Part shown: piece by piece, positions 33,917 to 42,880 of the stretch
Layout: each line of letters starts with the position of its first letter
Numbering within the stretch: the stretch's first letter is position 1
DNA from: Pseudomonas chlororaphis
GTDB taxonomy: Bacteria; Pseudomonadota; Gammaproteobacteria; Pseudomonadales; Pseudomonadaceae
NCBI GenBank assembly: GCA_001023535.1
Contig: CP011020.1
Coordinates: forward strand, 4,701,727 to 4,765,726
DNA length: 64,000 bases
Direction of reading: 5' to 3'
Position numbers and translations under genes: made by a program
Notes under the pieces: model-generated
What the model was told of the DNA's origin: nothing
Seen by the model: the letters and a program-made list of their open reading frames with translations, nothing else
The model's database searches: none

Positions 33917-36693
33917 GCGCTCGCCTTCACCACAAGACGCCCACGATCAACGTCATCGACAACCGTGGCCTGCCCGTGCGGCAGGTGGCTTACCACCGAC
34001 GCGAGGCAGACGAGCCAAGCCAGGCGCGCATCATCCGGCATCACTACGACGCGGCGGGGCGGCAGGTGGCGCAGTGGGACGCCCGGCTGTTCGCCAACGC
34101 CCCCGAAGCCAACCTGCACACCGTCTACAGCTTGTCGGGCAAGCCACTGCGGGTGAGCAGTGTCGACGCCGGATGGCGCCTGAGCCTGCCGGGCGACGCC
34201 GGGCAGGTGCTGCGCCGTTGGGACCAACGGGGAAACCAGGAGCAAACCACCTTCGACGATCAACGGCGGCCGGTCATGCGTCGCGAGCAAACGCCAGGGC
34301 AGGCGCCACGCACAGTCGAATGCCTGCGCTACGGCGACAGTTCGCCAGCGTCTGCCGCCCGTAACCTGTGTGGTGCCCTGGTCCGTCAGGATGACAGCGC
34401 CGGCACCCTGCTCACCCATGCCTACGCGCTTTGCGCCAACCCGCTGAGTCAGACCCGGCACCTGTCAGCCGACACCGCGCCCGGCGACTGGCCAGGGAAC
34501 GAAAAAGACCGAGACCTGCTGCTGGAACACGGCGACGGCCACACCACACATTGGCGCTACGACGCACTCGGGCAGGTCATCGAACAAACCGATGCGGCCC
34601 GGCACCAACAGCGGTACACGTTCGATCGCGCGGGCCAGCTCAGTGCCGTGAGCCTGAAGCCCCGGGACGCCACCGTCGAAACAACCGTCGCAAGCCAACT
34701 CACCTACAACGCCTCCGGCCAGCTCGAATCCCAGGCCGCCGGCAACGGTGTCATCAGCCGCGCCGTGTTCGACCCGGCCACCGGGCGACTGACCGCCCTC
34801 AGCGCATCGCTGTCCACCCGAACCTTGCAGGACCTGCATTACACCTACGACCCGGTGGGAAACGTGCTGCGCATCGAAGACAAGGCCCAGCCGGTGCAGT
34901 ACGGCAGTAACCAGCGGGTCGAAGCCACGCGCACTTTCACCTACGACAGCCTGTATCAATTGATCCGTGCGACAGGGCGTGAAACCGCAGGCCTGGCCCC
35001 GACCCTCCTCAACATTCCGATCGATGCCGGTCAGTTGTTCAATTACACCGAGCACTACACCTACGACATCGGCGGCAACCTGACCGAGCTGCGCCATGTC
35101 CGCGAGCGCAACCACTACACCCGGACGTTCAACGTCAGCCCCACCAGCAACCGCCTGCTGAGCTGGAACACCGGCCAGTCGGCGCCCGACGTCACGATGG
35201 CCTTCGATGCCAACGGCAACCAGCAGGCGCTGCTGCCCGGGCAGGCGCTGGCCTGGAACAACCGCAATCAACTCGACAGCGTGGTGCTGGTCCAGCGTGC
35301 AGACGCGCCCGACGACGTTGAGCGCTATCTCTACGACAACGGCGGCCAACGGGTGCGCAAGGTCCGCACGGTCCACACCGAGGCCATCATCCATACCCGG
35401 GAGGTGCGCTACCTGCCGGGCCTGGAAATCCACACCCGTCCCAATGAACGGCTGGAAATGATCAGCCTGCAAGCCGGCCGCTTCAGCGTGCGTTACCTGC
35501 ACTGGACCGCAGGCCGACCCTCCGGCATCGCCGCCAACCCAATGCGCTACGGCCTTGGCGACCACCTGAGCTCCTGCTCACTGGAGCTCGACGCCCAAGG
35601 CGGGTTGATCAGCCAGGAAGGCTACCTGCCCTACGGAGGGACCGCCTGGTTGGCCTCGCGCTCGGCGCTGGAAGTCAGCTATCGCACCCTTCGCTATTGC
35701 GGCAAGGAGCGCGACGCCAGCGGCCTGTATTACTACGGCCAACGCTACTACGCGCCCTGGTTGCAACGCTGGATCAGCCCCGACCCGGCGGGGGCGGTCG
35801 ACGGATTGAACCTGTACGCCATGGTGGCCAACAATCCGCTCAGGTTCGTCGACCATCAGGGATGGCTGAAGGATGACGTCGTCAAAGGGGTGGAGGCTGA
35901 TGGGCACGCCCGGTCCCTGGCGATGATGCAGCCTCCCTCGGCCCTGCCGCCCAGGCGAATGGCCGGTGACGACCGAGAAAACGCCGCGCTCAACCTGGCC
36001 CTGCGTCCGACCCCAGGCTTGAGCAAGACAAAGCGCAAGGACCTGGTGGTTCACTCGTTTGGCGTGACCGGCGATACCCTGGACAGTAAGCCGGTGGCGC
36101 TCTACGAGTACCACAATCTCTCCGGCCCCAAATCCGGCCCGACGGGTTATCGCGGCGTGGACGCCCACTACGAAGGCAGCGCTAAAAGCGACAGTTTCTA
36201 CCTGAACTTCGGCAGCTACAGGATCGGCAATACCAGCGAGTACCTGAGCGACCTGGCCGAACGCTACCGCGCCACCAAGAACGACCCGATCCACAGACTC
36301 GAAGTGGATCCCGAGTTACTCAAGCGCGAGCCCACGCTGAGCAGGACGGTCGATGCCCTGTCGGAGCTCCAGCCCAACACCCAGAACCTCATCGCCACGC
36401 ATATCGAGCGCTGCAACGGCATCATCCCCGTGCGCGCCGGGGGGCCGGGGGCGCATGGGGAAGTCCGGGTACTGAACGATGTCGTCGCGCTCTATCCGGG
36501 CCAGGCCGAGCGAGTGCTTTCGGACACGTACCTGTTCACCGAAAAAATCACCGGCGTGGCTCAACCGGAACCGTTCATTGCCTGCTTCAACTGCAGCGGG
36601 ATCATTCCCGAAAACGTCCATATTCCCACGCAGCGCCACCCCAGGAGCTATGAGATGTACAACGATCACGTCCAGGCAATCACACGACCTTAG
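33913..36693 (+). CDS. Tc toxin C component (TccC-like Rhs protein) with deaminase-like cargo domain
   Basis: 926 residues, ATG overlapping the TcB stop. Residues 1-650 are the Rhs shell with YD repeats (YDALGQVIEQTDAARHQQRY, YTYDPVGNVLRIED), ending in the conserved core SPDPAGAVDGLNLYAMVANN with Asp624 and Asp630, the region where TcC proteins cleave themselves, and FVDHQG at 645-650. The remaining 276 residues are the variable cargo. It has GAHGEVRVLND with His848 and Glu850, and FIACFNC with Cys891 and Cys894, the zinc-site pattern of the deaminase superfamily. Rhs and Tc cargo of this kind includes YwqJ-like and related deaminases; the exact family and target are not established. Confidence 0.92.
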   Translation: MSARLHHKTPTINVIDNRGLPVRQVAYHRREADEPSQARIIRHHYDAAGRQVAQWDARLFANAPEANLHTVYSLSGKPLRVSSVDAGWRLSLPGDAGQVLRRWDQRGNQEQTTFDDQRRPVMRREQTPGQAPRTVECLRYGDSSPASAARNLCGALVRQDDSAGTLLTHAYALCANPLSQTRHLSADTAPGDWPGNEKDRDLLLEHGDGHTTHWRYDALGQVIEQTDAARHQQRYTFDRAGQLSAVSLKPRDATVETTVASQLTYNASGQLESQAAGNGVISRAVFDPATGRLTALSASLSTRTLQDLHYTYDPVGNVLRIEDKAQPVQYGSNQRVEATRTFTYDSLYQLIRATGRETAGLAPTLLNIPIDAGQLFNYTEHYTYDIGGNLTELRHVRERNHYTRTFNVSPTSNRLLSWNTGQSAPDVTMAFDANGNQQALLPGQALAWNNRNQLDSVVLVQRADAPDDVERYLYDNGGQRVRKVRTVHTEAIIHTREVRYLPGLEIHTRPNERLEMISLQAGRFSVRYLHWTAGRPSGIAANPMRYGLGDHLSSCSLELDAQGGLISQEGYLPYGGTAWLASRSALEVSYRTLRYCGKERDASGLYYYGQRYYAPWLQRWISPDPAGAVDGLNLYAMVANNPLRFVDHQGWLKDDVVKGVEADGHARSLAMMQPPSALPPRRMAGDDRENAALNLALRPTPGLSKTKRKDLVVHSFGVTGDTLDSKPVALYEYHNLSGPKSGPTGYRGVDAHYEGSAKSDSFYLNFGSYRIGNTSEYLSDLAERYRATKNDPIHRLEVDPELLKREPTLSRTVDALSELQPNTQNLIATHIERCNGIIPVRAGGPGAHGEVRVLNDVVALYPGQAERVLSDTYLFTEKITGVAQPEPFIACFNCSGIIPENVHIPTQRHPRSYEMYNDHVQAITRP

Positions 36694-36712
36694 CGCCTTG
36701 GCAGTTCAGGAC

Positions 36713-37081
36713 TCAGGCACTGATCGCGTCGGTAAACACCAACCGGTTCCCGAACGGGTCGGTGACGGTCAGTTCCTGGGTCCCCCAAGGCATCGCCTGG
36801 ATCTCCGGGTGAGCGTAACGGTACTGCGTGGCCCGCAATTGCTGCTGGAACGCTTGCAGTTCATCCGTCTCGATGCGCAGCGCCGAGCCCGGCGTGCAAT
36901 CGCTATGGTGCTCGGACAGGTGCAACACGCACTCGCCACGGGACACTTGCAGGTAGAGCGGGAAGTTGTCGCCAAAGCGGTGTTGCCAGTCGACGGTAAA
37001 GCCCAGGAAGTCGACGTAGAACTCCATCGCCTTGGCTTCATCGAAGATCCGCAGGATCGGAGTGGTTTTACCGAAGCTCAT
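36713..37081 (-). CDS. VOC/glyoxalase-bleomycin resistance family protein
   Basis: 122 residues with the beta-alpha-beta-beta-beta fold pattern of the family: TTPILRIFDEAKAMEFYVDFLGF at the start, DWQHRFGDNFPLYLQVSRGECVLHLSEHH in the middle and TDPFGNRLVFTD at the end. The spacing of LHLSEHH and the C-terminal motif is like small glyoxalase-type resistance proteins. AGGGAG precedes the ATG. It converges on the Tc operon with a 19-base gap and is not obviously related to it. The substrate is unknown. Confidence 0.88.
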   Translation of the reverse strand: MSFGKTTPILRIFDEAKAMEFYVDFLGFTVDWQHRFGDNFPLYLQVSRGECVLHLSEHHSDCTPGSALRIETDELQAFQQQLRATQYRYAHPEIQAMPWGTQELTVTDPFGNRLVFTDAISA

Positions 37082-37216
37082 GGGTTTGCTCCCTGGCTGA
37101 AAGGACCCAGTCTAGCTGGGTTGAACCCAGTGCTTCGGCCTTGGCGCGGGGTTCTTTAATGTCGAAGTGCCACCCCCCCTGGATAACACTGCACATTTGA
37201 AGGCTCCAACGAATCC

Positions 37217-37324
37217 GTGGCGAGGGAGCTTGCTCCCGCTGGACGCGCCAGCGTCCCCTGCCGTGTGATGATGTCAACACAAGCGCTGCTTCGCCCCCCA
37301 GCGGGAGCAAGCGCCCTCGCCACA
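37217..37324. repeat. REPIN-like inverted REP pair
   Basis: GTGGCGAGGGAGCTTGCTCC begins at 37217 and its inverted partner (AGCGGGAGCAAGC, CCTCGCCAC) ends at 37324. This is the second REP sequence class in the window, the same as at 48375-48472. Confidence 0.85.
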
Positions 37325-37332
37325 CTGACTCA

Positions 37333-38778
37333 TCACCCCGCGAGACTTCCTCGCGCCAGGAACCGTCCTCCCCGGCGCCCATTCGCCTGGCCTTCGTCAT
37401 AACTCAGGACGCCATTGACCCACACGCCATCAATGCCTTCGGCAGCCCGTTGCGGTTCGATGAAATCGGCGACATCACGAATGGTCTGTGGATTGAACAG
37501 CACCAGATCAGCCCAATGCCCTTCACGGATGTCCCCGCGCCCTTCCAAGCCGAAGCGCGCCGCAGAAAGACCGGTCATTTTGTGCACGGCGGTATGCAGC
37601 GGAAAAAGCCCGACGTCACGACTGAAATGTCCCAGCACCCGTGGGAAAGCGCCCCACAGGCGCGGGTGGGGAAACGGGTCTTCGGGCAATCCGTCGGAAC
37701 CGACCATGGACAGCGGGTGGGCGAGGATTCGTCTTACATCACCTTCATCCATGCCGTAGTACACCGCACCCGCCGGTTGCAGGCGCTGCGCCGCGTCCAG
37801 CAGCGACACGCCCCACTCGCCGGCAATATCGGTCAGGTCGCGGCCACCCATCGACGGATGCGGCGTCGACCAGGTGATGGTGATGCGATGGGCGTCAGTC
37901 ACTTGCTTGAGGTCCAGCGTCGAAGAACTCGCTGCATAGGGGTAGCAGTCACAACCGACAGGATGGTTTCGCGCGGCATTTTCCAGCGCCGCGAGCACCT
38001 GTGGACTGCGCCCCCAATTACCGGCGCCAGCGCATTTGAGGTGGGAAATGATCACTGGACTCTGCGCATGACGACCGATCTGGAACGCTTCGGCCATGGC
38101 CTCGAGCACGGGCTCGAATTCGCTGCGCAGGTGAGTGGTGTAGACCGCACCGAAGGCCTGCAGCTCTTCGGTCAGTTGCATGACTTCGTCGGTGGACGCG
38201 CAAAACGCGTTGGCGTAGGCCAGTCCGGTGGACAACCCCAGCGCGCCGTTCTCCAGGCTTTCGCGCAGTTGCCGGCGCATGGCGGCGATTTGCGGCGCGC
38301 TGGCGGTGCGCAGCAGATCGTCCATGTGATTGTTGCGCAACGCCGTGTGGCCCACCAACGCGGCAACGTTGACCGCCGGTGCAGCCGCTTCCACGGCGTC
38401 GCGATAATCGCTGAAGCGCGGGTAGGTAAACGCCGAGGCCGGGCCGAGCAGGTTCATCGGGTCGGGCGGATCGCCCCGCAGGCTCACCGGCGAGGCGCTG
38501 ATGCCGCAGTTGCCGACGATCACCGTGGTCACGCCCTGGCTGAGCTTGGGCAGCATCTGCGGTTGGCGGATCACCACCGTGTCGTCATGGGTGTGCACGT
38601 CGATGAACCCCGGCGCCAGCACGCGGCCAGCGGCGTCGATGTCGACCACCGCCCGCGCCGCGCCCACGTCACCGATGCGCTCGATGCGCCCGGCGCGAAT
38701 TGCGACATCGGCGTCGTAGCCAGGGGTGTCGCGGCCATCGATGACGTGCGCGTTGCGGATAAGCGTGTCGTACAGCAT
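37333..38778 (-). CDS. N-acyl-D-amino-acid deacylase (D-aminoacylase)
   Basis: 481 residues from the ATG at 38778; the longer open frame upstream lies within the rpiR-type gene and has no family likeness. The amidohydrolase metal site FIDVHTHDD is near residue 60, VGNCGIS supplies the conserved Cys of D-aminoacylases, and HLKCAG and the C-terminal FNPQTIRDVA.F are typical. It would release D-amino acids from N-acyl derivatives. It starts one base after the stop of the RpiR regulator and is transcribed with it and the GntP permease. Confidence 0.92.
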   Translation of the reverse strand: MLYDTLIRNAHVIDGRDTPGYDADVAIRAGRIERIGDVGAARAVVDIDAAGRVLAPGFIDVHTHDDTVVIRQPQMLPKLSQGVTTVIVGNCGISASPVSLRGDPPDPMNLLGPASAFTYPRFSDYRDAVEAAAPAVNVAALVGHTALRNNHMDDLLRTASAPQIAAMRRQLRESLENGALGLSTGLAYANAFCASTDEVMQLTEELQAFGAVYTTHLRSEFEPVLEAMAEAFQIGRHAQSPVIISHLKCAGAGNWGRSPQVLAALENAARNHPVGCDCYPYAASSSTLDLKQVTDAHRITITWSTPHPSMGGRDLTDIAGEWGVSLLDAAQRLQPAGAVYYGMDEGDVRRILAHPLSMVGSDGLPEDPFPHPRLWGAFPRVLGHFSRDVGLFPLHTAVHKMTGLSAARFGLEGRGDIREGHWADLVLFNPQTIRDVADFIEPQRAAEGIDGVWVNGVLSYDEGQANGRRGGRFLARGSLAG

Positions 38779-38779
38779 G

Positions 38780-39640
38780 TCAGTCTCCCAGCGGCAGGTC
38801 GTCGTCGCCGCCACGGTAGTCGTCCAGCGCGAGTTTGACTCGCCGCAGGCGCTCTTGATTGTCTTCGGGGTGGGCCAGGGCAAGCTCGGTGGCGAGCACG
38901 TCGATGGCCAGCAGCATGCCGTAGCGCGCTGCCGTGGGTTTGTAGATGAACGAGGTTTCGGCGCCTTGCAGGGGCAGCACCCCATCGGCCAGTTGGGCCA
39001 GCGGCGAGTCGGCTCGGGTAATGGCCAGGATCGGCGCGCCATAGCCGCGGGCCAGTTCAACGGCATCGAGCAGTTCCGGGGTGATGCCGGTGAGCGAGCA
39101 GGCGATGACCAGATGGGCTTCGCTGAGCGAGGTGGCGGTGATGCGCATCATCACCGGATCGCGGCACGCGGCAATCGGGTAGCCGAAACGCACCAGGCGC
39201 ACCTGCAACTCTTCGCAACACAGCGCCGACCAGCCGCCGAGCCCGAACGCATGGATCATCCGCGCCTTGCCCAGCATCCGCACGGCATCGGCGAACCGCG
39301 TTTCTTCGAATGCCGAGAGGTGCTGGCGCAACGTGGACTCGATGTCGCCGACAATCTGCCCATAGAACGCCGATTGCTCAGGCGCGCCCGCCGGGTCGAG
39401 AAACCGGCTGCCGACACCGCTGGCCTGGGCCAGTTGCAGGCGCAGGTCCCGCAGGTCGCGACAACCGACGCTACGGGCAAACCGTGACAGCGTGGCGCTG
39501 CTGACGTCGGCGCGCCGGGCCAGTTCGTCCAGGCTGGCGGAGGCGGCAAAGCCGACGTCGTCGAGCATCAGCCGGGCGATTCGGCCTTCGCCGGCACTGA
39601 AGGAATCCTGGCGAGCGCGGATCTGGTAGAGGATGTCCAT
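38780..39640 (-). CDS. RpiR-family transcriptional regulator
   Basis: 286 residues. The N-terminal helix-turn-helix is ASLDELARRADVSSATLSRFARSVG, and the C-terminal SIS domain runs from about residue 125 (ALGKARMIHAFGLGGWSALC; LVIACSLTGITPELLDAVELA). SIS domains bind phosphosugars or related ligands; here the partner genes suggest sensing of an acylated D-amino acid or sugar-acid derivative. AGGAG precedes the ATG. Same-strand spacing to the permease gene is 27 bases. Confidence 0.92.
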   Translation of the reverse strand: MDILYQIRARQDSFSAGEGRIARLMLDDVGFAASASLDELARRADVSSATLSRFARSVGCRDLRDLRLQLAQASGVGSRFLDPAGAPEQSAFYGQIVGDIESTLRQHLSAFEETRFADAVRMLGKARMIHAFGLGGWSALCCEELQVRLVRFGYPIAACRDPVMMRITATSLSEAHLVIACSLTGITPELLDAVELARGYGAPILAITRADSPLAQLADGVLPLQGAETSFIYKPTAARYGMLLAIDVLATELALAHPEDNQERLRRVKLALDDYRGGDDDLPLGD

Positions 39641-39667
39641 GGGGGCTCCTGTGTGGGTGCGTAACGC

Positions 39668-41017
39668 TCAGAGCAAACGCGCAAGCCCGAGGGTCAGGCC
39701 GAAGGCGACCAGGGAAATCAGGGTTTCGAGCACCGTCCAGGTCTTGAAGGTCTGGGCAACGGTCATATTGAAGTATTCCTTGATCAGCCAGAAGCCGCCG
39801 TCATTCACGTGGGAAAAGATAACCGACCCGGCCCCGGTGGCCAGCACCAGCAGCTCGGGGTGCGGGTAGCCGAGGCTGATCGCCACGGGCGCGACGATAC
39901 CCGAGGCCGTGGTCATCGCCACCGTGGCCGACCCCGTGGCGACGCGCATCAAGGCCGCGAACAGCCAGCCCATGACCAGTGGCGACAACTGGAACGCCTG
40001 GGCCAGGCCGACGATCTGCTGGGTGACCCCGGCGTCCACCAGGATCCGGTTCAAGCCGCCGCCGGCGCCCACCAGCAAGGTGATGCTCGCCGTCGGTGCC
40101 AGGCATTCGTTGGTGAATTTGAGGATCGATTCGCGGTTGAAGCCCTGGGCCAGGCCGAGGGTCCAGAAACTGAGGAGGGTCGCCAGCAGCAAGGCAATCA
40201 CCGAGTTGCCAATGAACAGCAGGAACTGGTTGAAACCGCTGCCCGGCGTGGAAATCAGGTTGGCCCAACCGCCGATCAGCATCAGGATCACCGGCAGCAG
40301 GATCGTCCCCAGGGTGATGCCGAACCCCGGCAACCGGGCGCGGGGTTCGCGGTCGAGAAACTGCCGCTCCAGCGGGTTTTCCGCCGGCAACGGGATGCGC
40401 GGCACGATGAATTTCGCATAGAGCGGCCCGGCGATGATCGCGGTGGGGATGCCAATCAGGATCGCATACAGCAGGGTCTGTCCCACGGAGGCCTGGAACG
40501 CCTGCACCGCCAGCATCGCCGCCGGATGCGGCGGCACCAGGGCATGGACCACCGAAAGCCCGGCAACCATCGGCAACCCCACCATCAGGATCGACACCCC
40601 CACGCGCCGGGCGATGGTGAAGGCAATGGGCACCAGCAGCACGAAACCGACTTCGAAGAACAACGGCAGCCCCACCAGGAAGGCGATGCACACCATCGCC
40701 CAATGGGCGTTGCGCTCGCCGAAGCGTTCGATCAGCGTCTGCGCCAGCCGCTCCGCCCCGCCGGACTCGGCCATCATTTTGCCGAGCATCGTGCCCAGGG
40801 CCACCACCAGCGCAATGTGCCCCAGCGTCTTGCCGACTCCGGCCTCATAGGCCCCCACCACGCCCGACGGCGGCATCCCCGCCAGCAACGCCAGGCCGAT
40901 GGACACCAGCGTGATCACGATGAACGGATTGAGCCGGTAACGGGCGATCAGCACGATCAGCGCAATGATGGCGATGGCCGCATAGACCAGCAGCCAGTAT
41001 CCGAAAGCAGGGGCCAT
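39668..41017 (-). CDS. GntP-family permease
   Basis: 449 residues from the ATG at 41017, with AAGGAG six bases upstream; an earlier in-frame ATG at 41041 lies before that ribosome site. About 12 hydrophobic segments and GntP-family blocks are visible: FIVITLVSIGLALLAGMPP, GTMLGKMMAESGGAERLAQT, LVPPHPAAMLA and FSHVNDGGFWLIKEYF. GntP permeases import gluconate and related hydroxy acids. Beside a D-aminoacylase it more likely takes up the acylated amino-acid or sugar-acid substrate. It is the first gene of the leftward operon. Confidence 0.92.
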   Translation of the reverse strand: MAPAFGYWLLVYAAIAIIALIVLIARYRLNPFIVITLVSIGLALLAGMPPSGVVGAYEAGVGKTLGHIALVVALGTMLGKMMAESGGAERLAQTLIERFGERNAHWAMVCIAFLVGLPLFFEVGFVLLVPIAFTIARRVGVSILMVGLPMVAGLSVVHALVPPHPAAMLAVQAFQASVGQTLLYAILIGIPTAIIAGPLYAKFIVPRIPLPAENPLERQFLDREPRARLPGFGITLGTILLPVILMLIGGWANLISTPGSGFNQFLLFIGNSVIALLLATLLSFWTLGLAQGFNRESILKFTNECLAPTASITLLVGAGGGLNRILVDAGVTQQIVGLAQAFQLSPLVMGWLFAALMRVATGSATVAMTTASGIVAPVAISLGYPHPELLVLATGAGSVIFSHVNDGGFWLIKEYFNMTVAQTFKTWTVLETLISLVAFGLTLGLARLL

Positions 41018-41309
41018 GCGGTACTCCTTGAACAGGGTCACGTCGAGTTGTGAAACTCATAAATCATTTCAAGGAGAATTCTTCAAACATTCTGAAAGTC
41101 ATTTTCGTGCACAGACAAGAAGTGTCGCCCAGGGACATCGCCCGGCAGGCCTGATGAAAATCCGCTGTGAAACTTTCATTCCTGTGCAAGCAGCGCCGGC
41201 GCCCTCAGGTTCACTGTTCTTGCGCCCGGCAATTGCGTACCATCCGCCCCTGTTTTTGCACCACGTCCCCCGGCCGCCGAGCCTCAATCGGTGCCCTGTC
41301 AGGTAAATC

Positions 41310-42755
41310 ATGAAACCAGCACGCCCTCGCGCCGACGTCCTCGCCGGCCTCACCACGTCTTTCGCCTTGCTTCCCGAATGCATCGCCTTCGCCCTGGTTG
41401 CTCACCTCAATCCACTGATGGGGCTCTACGGCGCGTTCATCCTCTGCACCCTCACCGCCCTGTTCGGCGGGCGTCCGGGCATGGTGTCCGGCGCGGCGGG
41501 GTCGATGGCCGTGGTGATTGTCGCCCTGGTGGTGCAGCACGGCGTGCAGTACCTGCTGGCCACCGTGCTATTGGGCGGGGTGATCATGATGGCGTTTGGG
41601 CTGTTGCGGCTGGGCAAGCTGGTGCGCATGGTGCCGCACCCGGTGATGCTCGGTTTCGTCAACGGCCTGGCGATCGTGATCGCACTGGCCCAGCTGGAAC
41701 ACTTCAAGAGTGGCGGCACCTGGCTGAGCGGTACAGCGCTGTACCTGATGGCGGGCCTGGTGGCACTGACCATGGCCATCGTCTACCTGTTGCCGCGCCT
41801 GACCCGCAGCGTACCACCGGCCCTGGTGGCGATCCTGGGTGTCGGCCTGGCGGTCTACCTGCTCGGCCTGCCCACCCGCACCCTGGGCGACATGGCCCAC
41901 ATCGCCGGCGGTTTGCCAAGCCTCGCCTGGCCGGACATTCCCTGGAACCTTCAAACCCTGCAGATCATCGCCCCCTACGCCGTGATCATGGCCATGGTAG
42001 GCCTACTGGAAACCCTGCTGACACTGAACATGACCGACGAAATCACCGAGAGCCGCGGTTACCCGGACCGTGAATGCGTGGCCCTGGGCGCCTCGAACAT
42101 CGTCTCGGGCCTGTTCGGCGGCATGGGCGGTTGCGCGATGATCGGCCAGACGGTGATCAACCTCAGCTCCGGCGGACGCGGGCGCCTGTCGGGCGTGGTG
42201 GCCGGGGTGATGGTGTTGCTGTTCGTGTTGTTCCTGTCACCGCTGATCGAGCGCATCCCGCTCGCCGCGCTGGTGGGCGTGATGTTCGTGGTGTCGCAGC
42301 AGACGTTTGCCTGGGCCTCGCTGCGGGTGCTCAACAAGGTGCCGGTCAACGATGTGCTGGTGATCATCGCGGTGACCCTCATCACCGTGTTCACCGACCT
42401 GGCCGTCGCCGTGCTCTGCGGCATCATCATCGCCGCGCTGAACTTTGCCTGGCAGCAAGCGCGGGAGTTGTACGCCGACACGCACCTGGAAGCCGACGGC
42501 AGCAAGCTCTACCGCCTGCACGGCACCTTGTTCTTCGCCTCGACCACACCGTTCCTCAACCAGTTCGACCCGGCCAACGACCCGGCCCAGGTCACCCTGG
42601 ACTGCCGCCACCTGCGCTTCGTCGACTACTCGGCCATCGCCGCGCTCATGACCCTGCGCGAGCGCTACAGCAAGGCCGGCAAGCACCTGCGGGTGTTCCA
42701 CCTCTCCGAGCGATGCAAGCAGATGCTCAAGCGCGCGGATGCGCATCACGACTGA
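41310..42755 (+). CDS. SulP-family anion transporter with STAS domain
   Basis: 481 residues. The transport domain (residues 1 to about 375) has the SulP opening ADVLAGLTTSFALLPECIAFA, the GGRPGMVSGAAGSMAVV helix region and about 11 membrane segments. The C-terminal STAS domain holds QVTLDCRHLRFVDYSAIAAL and VFHLSERCKQML. The protein belongs to the shorter SulP branch found in many proteobacteria; the transported anion (sulfate, bicarbonate or carboxylate) cannot be told from sequence. The 292-base gap upstream is shared with the divergent GntP gene and shows no further gene. Confidence 0.92.
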   Translation: MKPARPRADVLAGLTTSFALLPECIAFALVAHLNPLMGLYGAFILCTLTALFGGRPGMVSGAAGSMAVVIVALVVQHGVQYLLATVLLGGVIMMAFGLLRLGKLVRMVPHPVMLGFVNGLAIVIALAQLEHFKSGGTWLSGTALYLMAGLVALTMAIVYLLPRLTRSVPPALVAILGVGLAVYLLGLPTRTLGDMAHIAGGLPSLAWPDIPWNLQTLQIIAPYAVIMAMVGLLETLLTLNMTDEITESRGYPDRECVALGASNIVSGLFGGMGGCAMIGQTVINLSSGGRGRLSGVVAGVMVLLFVLFLSPLIERIPLAALVGVMFVVSQQTFAWASLRVLNKVPVNDVLVIIAVTLITVFTDLAVAVLCGIIIAALNFAWQQARELYADTHLEADGSKLYRLHGTLFFASTTPFLNQFDPANDPAQVTLDCRHLRFVDYSAIAALMTLRERYSKAGKHLRVFHLSERCKQMLKRADAHHD

Positions 42756-42779
42756 GCATCAAGCTTCCCACAAACCCTT

Positions 42780-42870
42780 GTGGGAGCGAGCTTGCTCGCG
42801 AAGGCGCCGACCCAGCCAACCTCGATGTCGACCGGCACACCGCTTCGCGAGCACGCTCGCTCCCACAAGC
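42780..42870. repeat. REPIN-like inverted REP pair
   Basis: TGTGGGAGCGAGCTTGCTCG starts at 42780 and its inverted partner ends at about 42870, ten bases before the stop of the leftward epimerase-like gene. It lies in the 3' space between two convergent genes. Confidence 0.88.
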
Positions 42871-42880
42871 AGGGGATCGT

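Noticed and set aside
22230..36693. Tc operon as part of a prophage or integrative element
   Set aside because: No integrase, phage structural gene, tRNA target or flanking direct repeat was seen in the window.
38779..39066. N-terminal extension of the D-aminoacylase
   Set aside because: The extra residues are out-of-frame translation of the RpiR gene; the enzyme starts normally at 38778.
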